A stretch of DNA of 32,816 nucleotides. It comes from Planctomyces sp. (lineage in GTDB: Bacteria; Planctomycetota; Planctomycetia; Planctomycetales; Planctomycetaceae). A model generated the notes under the pieces. It was given only the letters and a program-made list of their open reading frames with translations, was not told the DNA's origin and did not search any database. This document shows positions 17,647 through 26,210 of the stretch, in pieces (within the stretch, counting starts at the first letter, position 1; each line of letters starts with the position of its first letter). The translations under genes were made by a program, and so were the position numbers. Location of the stretch: assembly GCA_027483145.1 (NCBI GenBank), contig JAIXVG010000389.1, forward strand, positions 1 to 32,816, read 5' to 3'.

Positions 17647-19160
17647 TCGAAACAGCAGTGAAATGCTGGGACTATTATCTGATCCTGGTGATTGTCGCCA
17701 CGCTCTATGGCTTTGCCCTGTGGGGGACGCTCTACTCCCTGTTCGACCCGGCCATTGAACTTGTGCTGAACCTGATTTTTTCGGGGACGCTGGTTCTGTG
17801 GTTTTGGGCGAATCGGCTTATTGCTGATCAGTATGCCCTGTCCTATGTGCTGTGCAGTGCAGGACTATTAGCTGGCTATCGCCTGACCGTCTCATTACTT
17901 CGGCTATGGCAGCAGCGTCGAGCTTCTAGCTGGAGACGCAAGGAACTTGGGCAGTTTATCGCTGCGGGACGGAAGCTGGCGCAAGGGACCAAAGAGCATC
18001 AAGCAGCTCGGCGGCTGCTCGACTATCGGGCTGAAGAAGTCTTGAACTACCGGCACCTGACCGTCCTGGCGACGCTGCTAATGATCGTGACGGCTGCTGC
18101 CCTGATCTACCAGTCGCAAACCTCGGGTCTCGCCATCTTTTCTGATAACCCCTGGCTCGATCGAGTCTCGCTGAATGCTTCTTCCCGCTGGCTTAGCATG
18201 TTATTCGCGGCTTGTAACCGAGTTGGCTTCATCCTGGGGGTGATCCTCTTTTTCTCCCCTTCGCTCCCTGGGGTTCCGCCTAAGTGGTACAGCGCGACGA
18301 TTATTGCGTTGTTTGTGATGTCGTGTGCTGCGGGGGGAAGTAAAGCCGCGCTGTTAACGCTGGTGTTTGCCTTCGGAATCATCCCGATGTATGTCCGCTG
18401 CTTCAGTGACCAACTGACTCAAGTATGGGGCAAACGGGTCCAACTGGCTGCGGTTGGAATCATTCCGCTGGGCCTGTTCTACTGTGTGTACATTATTGTT
18501 TCATCGGAACTGGGCGAAGATATCACCTGGGTCTTCATGCACCGCGTGGCGATGTCGGGTGAAACATACATCTACTTCTTTTTTGAGCGGCAGGTCGAAG
18601 CGCTGCAGTACACCTATCAGGCCAGCGACTACCTGCTGCATACGTTTACGGCTGCGTTTGGAATCAAGCTAATCCCCTATAACATCGGGGTCGCTCTTTA
18701 TGGTGGTTCCACCGGCGACTATGCCACGGGTGTTGGTCCCAATCCTCAACATGCAGTGGAAGGGATTGTCTTTTTTGGACTGTATTGGGCACCCCTCTAT
18801 TCTGCAGCGATTGGCATCGTCTTTGGCCTTTCTCGCGAACTACTTCGAGACTCACGCTCGACGTTTGGATTTGTCCTGTTTTTGATTTTGTGTCTCAATG
18901 CTTCGGCTCTGCCGATTGATGTGAATCTGTGGATTTTCAATACGGCTGCATCGGTCTTGTTTGTGATGGGGCTGTATCTGGTCGTCGCGGTTCTGACCCC
19001 TTCTCCCAAGCGACGGCGAGCCGTCTCGAATCCTGAACTGACCTCAATCATTGAGATCTTAAGCCAGAGCAAACCGGTCGAAACCAAAGGGAACGTTCCC
19101 AGATCACCGTCGTTGGTCCCCTACCCGCGAATTTCGCCGCTGAAAAAGGCTGCATCATGA
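17637..19160 (+). CDS. Polytopic membrane protein, probable Wzy-like polysaccharide polymerase
   Basis: A 507-residue inner-membrane protein with about ten hydrophobic segments, for example at 13-35, 40-60, 68-88, 140-160, 185-210, 218-252, 268-289 and 430-455. Two soluble parts stand out: a basic loop at about 90-138 and a hydrophilic tail from about 457. A large loop before the last helices includes GPNPQHAVEGIVFFGL, a pattern seen in O-antigen or oligosaccharide repeat-unit polymerases, which are otherwise very divergent. It starts with GTG at 17637 inside the upstream glycosyltransferase and overlaps the next one by four bases (ATGA). Polymerase is the best guess from topology and neighbours; a ligase is possible. 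Confidence 0.7.
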   Translation: MELIETAVKCWDYYLILVIVATLYGFALWGTLYSLFDPAIELVLNLIFSGTLVLWFWANRLIADQYALSYVLCSAGLLAGYRLTVSLLRLWQQRRASSWRRKELGQFIAAGRKLAQGTKEHQAARRLLDYRAEEVLNYRHLTVLATLLMIVTAAALIYQSQTSGLAIFSDNPWLDRVSLNASSRWLSMLFAACNRVGFILGVILFFSPSLPGVPPKWYSATIIALFVMSCAAGGSKAALLTLVFAFGIIPMYVRCFSDQLTQVWGKRVQLAAVGIIPLGLFYCVYIIVSSELGEDITWVFMHRVAMSGETYIYFFFERQVEALQYTYQASDYLLHTFTAAFGIKLIPYNIGVALYGGSTGDYATGVGPNPQHAVEGIVFFGLYWAPLYSAAIGIVFGLSRELLRDSRSTFGFVLFLILCLNASALPIDVNLWIFNTAASVLFVMGLYLVVAVLTPSPKRRRAVSNPELTSIIEILSQSKPVETKGNVPRSPSLVPYPRISPLKKAAS

Positions 19161-19978
19161 CGACCCAAGTTTCATCGGGACCCAATCCAGCAGATCAACC
19201 GGCCGCATCACCAGAGATGCCAGCCGTTCTGAATTCTGTCTGCATGGCGACGTACAACGGCGAACGATTTGTTCAGCGTCAACTGGTATCGATTCTGTCG
19301 CAGCTTGGTCCCCATGACGAAGTGGTCGTGGTCGATGATCACTCGCGCGATGGCACGCTGAACGCCATCGAGGATCTGGCAGATTCTCGCATTCGGGTCT
19401 ATCAGAATCCCGTTAATCTAGGAGTAGCAACGACGTTCGAAACGGCGATGAAGCTGTCAACGGGCGATCTGCTTTTTTTGAGCGATCAAGACGATATCTG
19501 GCTGCCCCATAAAGTAGCGACCGTACGCAAGGCGTTCGAAAGTGCCGGAACGCAACTAGTGATGCACGACTCGTGCGTGGTTGATGCCGAGCTAAACGTG
19601 ATCACTCCTTCGTATTTTGCCTGGCGAAAGACCCAAACGGGGGCGATCCGCAATCTGCTGCTCAATCCCTATCAGGGGTGTTGCCTGGCGATGCGACGAA
19701 CTCTGCTGCCGCTACTCCTTCCGTTGCCCAAATCGCGACGGGTGCTTCACGATTGGTGGATTGGCGTTCATGCCGAGTTCCATGGCATTCGGCCGGTATT
19801 GATCGCCGAACCACTCATTAAGTTTGTGCGACATGGCAAGAACACCAGTTCGATGCTCGAACAACGCAAGACCTACGATAAGGTGATGGACCGAGCCGCG
19901 ATCGCCATCGAATTGGCCTTGCGCAACCTGCAGGGGGACGCAGTCGCGACCAGCCGCAAAATCCGACGAGCTTCATAG
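19157..19978 (+). CDS. Family 2 glycosyltransferase (rhamnosyltransferase-like)
   Basis: A second family 2 glycosyltransferase of 273 residues, coupled to the polymerase by an ATGA overlap. Motifs: SVCMATYNGERFVQRQLVSI (27-46), VVVDDHSRDGT (57-67), NLGVATTFETAM (87-98) and SDQDDIW (109-115), the last typical of bacterial dTDP-rhamnosyl- and related transferases. Later come QGCCLAMRR and HDWWIGVHAEFHG, which fit acceptor and catalytic positions of the family. It has no membrane segment. The sugar specificity is not certain. Confidence 0.9.
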   Translation: MTTQVSSGPNPADQPAASPEMPAVLNSVCMATYNGERFVQRQLVSILSQLGPHDEVVVVDDHSRDGTLNAIEDLADSRIRVYQNPVNLGVATTFETAMKLSTGDLLFLSDQDDIWLPHKVATVRKAFESAGTQLVMHDSCVVDAELNVITPSYFAWRKTQTGAIRNLLLNPYQGCCLAMRRTLLPLLLPLPKSRRVLHDWWIGVHAEFHGIRPVLIAEPLIKFVRHGKNTSSMLEQRKTYDKVMDRAAIAIELALRNLQGDAVATSRKIRRAS

Positions 19979-20075
19979 TGGCCGAGTCGATTGCTGCGTC
20001 ATTCATGAAATGGGCAGCGACAGGCATTGGAGCACTTTCAGGCAGGTGGCCCAGGCATTCGAATTCAATCCGAAA

Positions 20076-20104
20076 TTGACACATTTTTGAGTTTCGGCTA
20101 TTTC
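20076..20104 (+). promoter_or_regulatory. Possible promoter of the oxygenase gene
   Basis: A perfect -35 box TTGACA (20076-20081) is followed after 17 bases by TATTTC (20099-20104), which keeps only the first three consensus bases of a -10 box. It lies in the 273-base gap after the second glycosyltransferase, about 145 bases before the oxygenase start. If real, the oxygenase can be expressed apart from the glycosyltransferases. Confidence 0.4.
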
Positions 20105-20251
20105 CGCCGGTACTAGCTTTGCGACAGCTGAAGCCTGCAGGGATTCCTTGAAGCGCCACCTGCGGAGTCTATGTGACGCGACTTGAGTTTGGCGTGGATG
20201 CCAACAACCCCAATCGTTCAACGATGTTTTGTGCTTCTAAGGAGAGATGCC

Positions 20252-21127
20252 ATGTCTGCCCCACATGCTGCTGTAGCGAATGAGACATCGTTGATTGGTC
20301 GCGAGATGTTGGCTGACTGCATGGTGGCCAAGTTGACTCCGATGGTTGAATCGCTGCGATCGGAGTTCTGCAATCCAGAGCACAAAATTCGAGCCTTTGC
20401 GATTGATAACATTGTCCCCGATGAATACGCGCAGGCCATAAATTCTCACTTTCCCGACCCAGGGACGATGATGCTGAAGAAGAGCCTGCGTGAGCACAAA
20501 TATGTGGCTGCACAGATGAACGCGTATCATCCTCAACTTGAGGAAGCGGTCTACGCCGTTCAAGACCCGCGAATTGTTGACCTGATGACAAACATCACCG
20601 GCATTGCCGGGATGGAACCCGATACGAATTTGTATGCAGGGGGAATTAGCCTGATGGCTCAGGATAACTTCCTGAACCCTCACCTTGACAACTCGCACGA
20701 TAAAGATCGTCAGCTTTATCGCGTGATCAACCTGCTGTGGTATGTCACGCCGGGCTGGAAAGAAGAGAACGGAGGGAACCTGGAGCTTTGGGACCAGGGT
20801 CCTAAAGGACCGAAGCGGACCTTCTTCTCGAAGTTCAATCGCCTGGTTGTGATGGAAACCAATCAGCATTCGTGGCATTCGGTCAGCCAGGTGGTCGCAC
20901 CAGGCAAACGCTGCTGCGTTTCCAACTACTACTTTTCCCCCTACGCCCCGGGGGAGAACGACTATTTCCACATCACCGCATTCCGTGGCCGTCCCGAACA
21001 GCCGATTCGCGATATCGTACTGCGGAGCGATATCGCGGTGCGGTCGAGCCTGAGAAAACTTTTCCCGACGGGGGTTGTTAAACCGACCCACGTCTATCAG
21101 CGCGATGAAGAGCCAACGGACAAGTAA
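20252..21127 (+). CDS. 2-oxoglutarate/Fe(II)-dependent oxygenase
   Basis: A dioxygenase of the 2OG-Fe(II) superfamily, prolyl-4-hydroxylase-like fold, 291 residues. The ATG at 20252 has AAGGAG seven bases upstream, a clear start. The metal triad is readable: H144 and D146 in NPHLDNS and the distal H209 in QHSWHSV. R220 in GKRCCVSNYYF would bind the 2-oxoglutarate carboxylate. ENGGNLELWD (172-181) between them is typical of the double-stranded beta-helix. There is no signal peptide, so it should be cytoplasmic. Members hydroxylate proteins, lipids or small molecules; its position after two glycosyltransferases suggests a role in glycan or lipid modification, which is inference. Confidence 0.88.
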   Translation: MSAPHAAVANETSLIGREMLADCMVAKLTPMVESLRSEFCNPEHKIRAFAIDNIVPDEYAQAINSHFPDPGTMMLKKSLREHKYVAAQMNAYHPQLEEAVYAVQDPRIVDLMTNITGIAGMEPDTNLYAGGISLMAQDNFLNPHLDNSHDKDRQLYRVINLLWYVTPGWKEENGGNLELWDQGPKGPKRTFFSKFNRLVVMETNQHSWHSVSQVVAPGKRCCVSNYYFSPYAPGENDYFHITAFRGRPEQPIRDIVLRSDIAVRSSLRKLFPTGVVKPTHVYQRDEEPTDK

Positions 21128-21223
21128 CGGCCTTTGCTATTCGCAGCGTGCGTCTTGACGCACCCAACAACACTCAGCAACGTTTCTGACTACCAAAAAA
21201 TCAAACTTCTCAAGACATCTACC

Positions 21224-21802
21224 ATGCGTCGTTGGTTTGCTCTCTCTCGCTGGCTGTTAACGGTGGCCTTTGTGCCGCTGGTTGGCGGCTGCGCGGGAAT
21301 GGGTCAAACGGCCTCGACAACCAACCCTATCTATGTGCGAGCCAATAACGACGAGTATGTTTGGGAACGGACAGTCGATGTTGTGCATGACTATCTATTC
21401 GAAATCGAACGAGAAAACCGGCTCGATGGCCTCATTGAGACCCGCTACAAGACAGGGAGTGGTTTGCTCGAGCCGTGGCATGGCGACTCTCCCACACTAA
21501 GCAGCCGGACGGAAAGTACGCTGCAGTCAATTCGCCGCAAGGCCTACATTCGCATTGCCCCGTCACAAGGGGGCTATATGGTTGCGGTCGAGGCCTTCAA
21601 GGAACTTGAAGACGTCTCAGGTGCTGCCAACTTTGCAGGCGGAGCAACCTTCCTGGAGAATAACCCGCTGCAGCGCGACTTAACGGCCGTGGTTGGTCAA
21701 CCCGCACCTTCGGGATGGATCCCTAAAGGCCGCGATGCGGAGCTTGAACAAGCGCTCCTCTCCTCCATTCGCACCGCATTTGGCGAAGCGGCCGGCCAGT
21801 AG
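21224..21802 (+). CDS. Small lipoprotein of unknown function
   Basis: A 192-residue protein with an N-terminal signal (MRRWFALSRWLLTVAFVPLV) and a lipobox ending in Cys23 (VGGC), so it is probably anchored in a membrane facing the periplasm. The mature part has no repeats or known motif that I recognise. It contains a short alpha/beta stretch with KAYIRIAPSQGGYMVAVEAF. An upstream non-ATG frame start (21134) is ignored because the signal peptide would then not be N-terminal. It follows the oxygenase by 96 bases and ends at a terminator, so it could be co-transcribed with the oxygenase. Confidence 0.82.
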   Translation: MRRWFALSRWLLTVAFVPLVGGCAGMGQTASTTNPIYVRANNDEYVWERTVDVVHDYLFEIERENRLDGLIETRYKTGSGLLEPWHGDSPTLSSRTESTLQSIRRKAYIRIAPSQGGYMVAVEAFKELEDVSGAANFAGGATFLENNPLQRDLTAVVGQPAPSGWIPKGRDAELEQALLSSIRTAFGEAAGQ

Positions 21803-21850
21803 TCTCTGCAGGCTGTTGCCCAAAGACGCTTCCACGGGACGAACAGAAAC

Positions 21851-21873
21851 CACAGCCAAGGGCGGTGTTTTTT
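21851..21873 (+). terminator. Intrinsic terminator after the lipoprotein gene
   Basis: CACAGCC (21851-21857) pairs with GGCGGTG (21861-21867) with one mismatch and a 3-nt loop, followed by six T residues. It lies 48 bases after the lipoprotein stop and before the converging DUF1501 gene. It marks the right end of the glycan-oxygenase-lipoprotein group. Confidence 0.7.
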
Positions 21874-21895
21874 GGCACTGCGCGAATCGTAATCC

Positions 21896-23392
21896 CTACG
21901 CCAGCAGGTCGGTCACCACACGGCCGTGAACGTCGGTCAGTCGGAAGTCGCGGCCCTGGAACCGATAGGTCAGCTTCTCGTGGTTGATCCCCAGCGTATG
22001 GAGGATCGTTGCGTTCAGATCGTGGACGTGAACAGGTTTCTCGGTGATGTTATAGCTGAATTCGTCCGTGTCACCGTAGACGATACCAGGCTTCATTCCG
22101 CCACCTGCCATCCACATTGTAAAGCAACGAGGATGGTGATCGCGGCCGTAGTTCTCGGCTGTGAGGGTCCCCTGGCTATAAACCGTTCGTCCAAACTCGC
22201 CACCCCAGACAACGAGGGTGTCTTCCAGCATGCCCCGGTTTTTCAGGTCTTGAATGAGACCGGCACATGGTTGATCTCCCGCTTTGACCAGTTCCTTGAT
22301 GGAACCGGGCAACCCACCATGATGATCCCAACCGCGGAGGAAGACCTGCGTGAAGGGGACGCCTCGCTCAGCTAGGCGCCGGGCGAGCAGGCAGTTGTAA
22401 GCAAACGAGCCTGGCTCTTTGACTTCAGGGCCATACAAATCGAGGACGCTTTGCGGCTCATTAGCGATATCGACCAGCTCGGGAACCGAGGTCTGCATCT
22501 TGAACGCCATCTCGTATTGAGAAATCCGAGCGGCGATTTCGGGATCTCCCTGTTCCTGCAAACGCTTCTGGTTCAGGACGTTCAGATTATCAAGCATGGA
22601 CCGTCGGCTGGTCGCACTAACACCCGGAGGATTGGACAGGTACAAGACCGGGTCACCTGCTGATCGCAGCGCCACTCCCTGATGCTTTGTTGGCAAGAAG
22701 CCCGAGCCCCAGAGGCGGGCAAACAATGCTTGGTTCTGTCCTCCGTTGGCCAGCCGACTGTGCAAGACGACGAAGGCGGGAAGGTCCTTGTTGGGGCTGC
22801 CGATCCCGTAGGAGAGCCAGGCCCCCAAGCTGGGGCGGCCGGGAAGTTCGCTGCCGGTTTGGATGAACGTAATGGCTGGGTCGTGATTAATGGCGTCGGT
22901 GTTCATCGACTTGATAATGGTCAGATCGTCGACCATTTTTGCCATGTGCGGCAGCAGGTCGCTGACCCAGGCCCCTGACTGGCCATGCTGCTGGAACCCA
23001 AAGATACTGGGGGCAATTGGAAAACGGGCCTGGCCCGAAGTCATGGTTGTGATGCGCTGACCGTTCCGGACCGATTCGGGAAGGTCTTTGTCGAACCAGT
23101 CCTTGAGGCCGGGCTTGTAGTCCCACAGGTCGAGCTGCGACGGCCCATCGGCCATGAACAGCCAAATGACTCGCTTGGCCTTGGGGGCATGATGCAGGGC
23201 GGGCATCGCGCCGTGTGTTTCCAGCGTGCTTACTCCACCCGCTGCGCCGGCGGGGGCATTTGCATAACCTTCCTGCCCAAGCAGCGAGGCGAGCGCCATG
23301 GAACCCAGCCCGGTGGCCCCTGCTCCAAAAAAGTACCGACGGGTCATCTGCGAGCGAATAGCTTCAAACAGGCCAGCATCAAATTCGGACAT
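21896..23392 (-). CDS. DUF1501 domain protein with Tat signal
   Basis: A 498-residue protein of the DUF1501 family, related to the alkaline phosphatase/sulfatase fold and very common in planctomycetes. The N-terminus has a twin-arginine motif (T17-R-R-Y-F-F) followed by a hydrophobic stretch ([11 protein letters not shown]), so it should be exported folded. Family marks include [81 protein letters not shown] and a C-terminal [15 protein letters not shown] take the ATG at 23392; a GTG two codons earlier is possible. Genes of this family usually follow a DUF1549/DUF1553 cytochrome-type gene, but none is here. Its substrate is unknown. Confidence 0.93.
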   Translation of the reverse strand: MSEFDAGLFEAIRSQMTRRYFFGAGATGLGSMALASLLGQEGYANAPAGAAGGVSTLETHGAMPALHHAPKAKRVIWLFMADGPSQLDLWDYKPGLKDWFDKDLPESVRNGQRITTMTSGQARFPIAPSIFGFQQHGQSGAWVSDLLPHMAKMVDDLTIIKSMNTDAINHDPAITFIQTGSELPGRPSLGAWLSYGIGSPNKDLPAFVVLHSRLANGGQNQALFARLWGSGFLPTKHQGVALRSAGDPVLYLSNPPGVSATSRRSMLDNLNVLNQKRLQEQGDPEIAARISQYEMAFKMQTSVPELVDIANEPQSVLDLYGPEVKEPGSFAYNCLLARRLAERGVPFTQVFLRGWDHHGGLPGSIKELVKAGDQPCAGLIQDLKNRGMLEDTLVVWGGEFGRTVYSQGTLTAENYGRDHHPRCFTMWMAGGGMKPGIVYGDTDEFSYNITEKPVHVHDLNATILHTLGINHEKLTYRFQGRDFRLTDVHGRVVTDLLA

Positions 23393-23788
23393 AGTCACAC
23401 TTTTTGGAGCAAAGGTTTCGGAATGATGATGGGGCAGCCGAGGCCGGCCACGCTCAGGCGGATCGTCGGCAACAGGTTTATCGCCTGCCTGAAGAATTCT
23501 ACACGACAGTTAAGTCGATTTCGATCTGTTTTTGGGATATTCGCGAGACTGATGACAAGGCTAGATCGCCAAAACGGACGCTTCGTCAACGCAGGATGCC
23601 TAACCACAAAAACCGAAGATCCATCACAAACTATTTCAGCGAAACGATTTACCAGCTTGCAATCGATTTGGGCATTCGGGAATGTTTGCCAGGGAGTGTT
23701 CGCTTTCGATGAAAACACGAGATGCAACTGGCCCGCCGCAACCTTCAGCAACGACGGGCCAGACAGAATCGCCTAACCTGAAGACGGC
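23393..23788 (-). other. Spacer between the cupredoxin-like and DUF1501 genes
   Basis: These 396 bases hold no gene. The left part should contain the DUF1501 promoter, but no clear boxes are seen. The right part has the hairpin listed at 23728-23762. Confidence 0.5.
23728..23762 (-). terminator. Hairpin downstream of the cupredoxin-like gene
   Basis: On the minus strand an 11-bp stem (23752-23762 with 23728-23738, ten Watson-Crick pairs and one G-U) encloses a 13-nt loop, 26 bases after the stop codon. The following bases (TTGCATC) lack a proper T run. It may stop transcription weakly or protect the mRNA end. Confidence 0.5.
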
Positions 23789-24553
23789 TTACTTCTCAAA
23801 TGCCTTTAGCTTGGCCTTGATGGGCTTCAGCTCGTTGGGGCCAGCCTTGACGGTGACCTTCAGTTCCTTTTCGAGGTAGCCGGCCTTTTCCTGCCAGACG
23901 CGAAAGACATGTTCGCCGGTGGGAAGGTTTTCAATCGTGAACTTGCCATCCTTGTCAGTCACTGCTGCATAAGGATGAGGAACAACCAGCCAGTAGGCAC
24001 TCATCCATGGGTGAATATCACAGACCACCTTGAATGGCAGCTTTTCGGACTGAGTCACGGGAACCTCGACCCCTTTGCGATCGTTGGGCGAAACGAGGAA
24101 GTTGACCGGGTTGTTCTTGAGGGGGTTGGTGTGGGTGTTGTGGCCAATCGGGTCGTCCGACAAGACTTTCACCTTCTGATCGGTGCGAACGACCAGTGCG
24201 TGTGGGAAGAAGATTCCGTCCTTCTGGTCGAAGGTAACGGTTGGTTCCTTGGAGGCCTTCAGATCGGGATGGACCTTTACCTTTTCATCCTTCAGGTAAA
24301 CAAAAACATTGGCGATCCCTTTGGATGCTGAATCAATGACAAGGCGGTCATCGACGACGTCGTCTTTGGCGCAGACTTCTTTGTCTTTGACGTCGGCCCC
24401 TTTCCGGTGAAAGTACTTCACTGCAGGGACTTCATCATCGAGAATCACCTGCCCCGAAATGGTTCCCCAGTCGTCAGCCAGTACAAACGCTGGTGAAACG
24501 AGCAGAGACGCGAGCGATAACAGAGCCAGGCGAACGAGGCCGGAGCGCAACAT
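23789..24553 (-). CDS. Secreted cupredoxin-like protein
   Basis: A 254-residue exported protein with a Sec signal peptide (about 1-26, cut after FVLA). The ATG has an AAAGGA site eight bases upstream. The middle is a cupredoxin-like beta domain with candidate copper ligands H138 or H141 (GHNTHTN) and the C178-x-x-H181-x-x-M184 cluster in CDIHPWM. Residues from about 195 (AAVTDKDGKFTIENLPTGEH) form a carboxypeptidase-regulatory-like or transthyretin-type beta domain. This two-part build is common in planctomycete secreted proteins, some annotated as methylamine-utilisation-like. Electron transfer or copper binding in the periplasm is likely; the partner is unknown. Confidence 0.85.
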   Translation of the reverse strand: MLRSGLVRLALLSLASLLVSPAFVLADDWGTISGQVILDDEVPAVKYFHRKGADVKDKEVCAKDDVVDDRLVIDSASKGIANVFVYLKDEKVKVHPDLKASKEPTVTFDQKDGIFFPHALVVRTDQKVKVLSDDPIGHNTHTNPLKNNPVNFLVSPNDRKGVEVPVTQSEKLPFKVVCDIHPWMSAYWLVVPHPYAAVTDKDGKFTIENLPTGEHVFRVWQEKAGYLEKELKVTVKAGPNELKPIKAKLKAFEK

Positions 24554-25187
24554 TTCAACTTTCCTTTGCGATTGAATGCTTGAGGGTGAAGAGGTCGTAC
24601 CAATGAGATACGAGCAACTCGGCTCGACCTAATGGCGAAATCGACTGATTGGACCAGTTTAGTGGAACTAACTGACGAAGCCAGTGGCACTAGCGAGCCA
24701 AGCGGGCGAATTTGGATTTGGAGCAGGTTGGAGGGCGATTGGTCGCCTAGTGGCGGGTTGGCGGGAGACCGGCGAAATGTTCGGCAGTGGGGAATGGCCC
24801 ACACCCAGCGATATCCGGAAACCGGTCTCAAGTAAGGTTAGGCTCCGCCTTGGGTGGGTGCAAGTGGTTGCCCGGTCGAAGGATTTGTTTAGGTCGATTT
24901 CGTTCTGATTGCTTCTGAAGTTATGGGGGCGTTGCCTAACCGGATAGAATTTGCTGGTTCTCAGAGTGTTATGAGTCATTTTGAATGATTCAACCTGGCT
25001 GATTGGCGATGGTATGGTCTTTGCAGTTTACGCGAAGGCTACAGTTTAACGGTTGGCAGTTAGCCCGATGGTCGCAGTTAACGGACGAATCTGCCATGGG
25101 TTGCAAGCCGTAACCGCTTGACCAGCCAAAGATTACAGAGCCGTTGTTGTTTTCCGTTCTGGCAATTTGCTTTCAGGGGGTGCGGCC
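24554..25187. other. Divergent intergenic region
   Basis: These 634 bases separate two divergent genes and should carry both promoters. I see no gene. A short palindrome TTGAATGATTCAA (24981-24993) and a degenerate repeat of CAGTT motifs (25024-25089) are listed or discussed separately. No promoter boxes are convincing on either strand. Confidence 0.5.
25024..25089. repeat. Degenerate CAGTT direct repeats
   Basis: CAGTT occurs at 25024, 25042, 25057 and 25075, in contexts such as CAGTTTACGCG, CAGTTTAACGG, CAGTTAGCCCG and CAGTTAACGGA. Spacings of 18, 15 and 18 make two 33-bp units, 25024-25056 and 25057-25089, that agree at about 19 of 33 positions. The array ends about 100 bases before the next gene and could be a regulator-binding site or an old tandem duplication. 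Confidence 0.55.
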
Positions 25188-26057
25188 ATGCCGATCGCCT
25201 TGGCAACCAGTCCTGCAGCAGTTCCGCCCATTTCCGATACAGTGCGGCTGCTGCGAAATGCTCCGTTCCGACAGTTCTTGACGTTTAGCTCGCTCATTCT
25301 GATGTGGGTAGCGGCTGATGTATTGCTGCAGTTCTTGATTGCGATCGGGCCGAGCCTGTCGTCTATGGTGGCGACCCCCGAAACCAACTGGTGCCGGCTG
25401 GCGACGGCCTATCTGCAGCCGGCCTTCTCGCTGGTTTTGCTGATTCTGCTGAATCGATTTGCGCGGCAGGGGACGGTTACGCCCCCGCGGCTATTAACTG
25501 CTTGTGGGCTGGCATTGATCGTCGGCGGGGCGATGTTCGACATTGCGGTGACAGTGATTCACAGCCCTGGTCTCGAAAATGAGGCTAACCCTTATGTCCG
25601 GGCCTTATTGGACGCGGGGCATTCGCTGGAGGTGGTCTATGCGCATGGGGTGGTGACCCAAGGGCTGTATGTGGCCCTGTTCTGTGCAGTCTGGATCGGG
25701 TTTTTGCGCCATCAGGGGATTTTGCTGGAGACGATTCGTCTGGCTGCTCCGGCTGGTTGGCTCGATTTTGTGAAGGCGGTCACTGGCGGCGGACACCTGA
25801 CCATGCGGCAGTGGCTGTTGCCGCTGCGGGCCTCTGAAGTTCCACTGGCGTACCATAGCTTGTGGCTGACCGGGGTCGCGGTTGTCTTCGGAATCACTTT
25901 GTTCCGCTATTATGCTGCGCTCGAATGGCTGGGTTACTTTGAACCGGCAATCGTCGCCCGTGTAGTCGTCGTGCTGGGGGGTGTTTCGCTGGCGATTGTG
26001 GGATACGTCGTTGGCCTCGCCTTCGCCTACCGCCGCGTGAGACGTGAAGCGGCGTGA
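25188..26057 (+). CDS. Six-helix membrane protein of unknown function
   Basis: A 289-residue inner-membrane protein. The ATG at 25188 follows AGGGGG at a suitable distance; a TTG start seven codons earlier is less likely. About six membrane segments are visible, at roughly 30-54, 77-92, 102-124, 155-173, 222-243 and 255-281. Between the third and the next is FDIAVTVIHSPGLENEANPY, with D118, T122, E130 and N134-P135. This D-x3-T...E-x-E-x-N-P pattern resembles the small DUF5658 membrane family, but the match is only by eye. I do not know what it does. It converges with the large lipoprotein gene and has no obvious operon partner. Confidence 0.75.
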   Translation: MPIALATSPAAVPPISDTVRLLRNAPFRQFLTFSSLILMWVAADVLLQFLIAIGPSLSSMVATPETNWCRLATAYLQPAFSLVLLILLNRFARQGTVTPPRLLTACGLALIVGGAMFDIAVTVIHSPGLENEANPYVRALLDAGHSLEVVYAHGVVTQGLYVALFCAVWIGFLRHQGILLETIRLAAPAGWLDFVKAVTGGGHLTMRQWLLPLRASEVPLAYHSLWLTGVAVVFGITLFRYYAALEWLGYFEPAIVARVVVVLGGVSLAIVGYVVGLAFAYRRVRREAA

Positions 26058-26210
26058 AATCAGACGATGTCTTATCTTGGAATTGCCTGGCGGCGATAAC
26101 TGAAACTTTGCAGCAGGGGATCAAGCCAGCCCGAAGGAGCTGACTATCGATGACTTTCTGTTAGTCCCTTAACCCTCAATCCCTAACCATCAACTTCCCG
26201 CAGCCCGCAA

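Noticed and set aside
20237-21091. Minus-strand open frame of 284 codons
   Set aside because: It is antisense to the 2OG-Fe(II) oxygenase, whose catalytic motifs and ribosome binding site are clear.
22985-23776. Plus-strand open frame of 263 codons
   Set aside because: It is mostly antisense to the DUF1501 gene and has no recognisable motifs.
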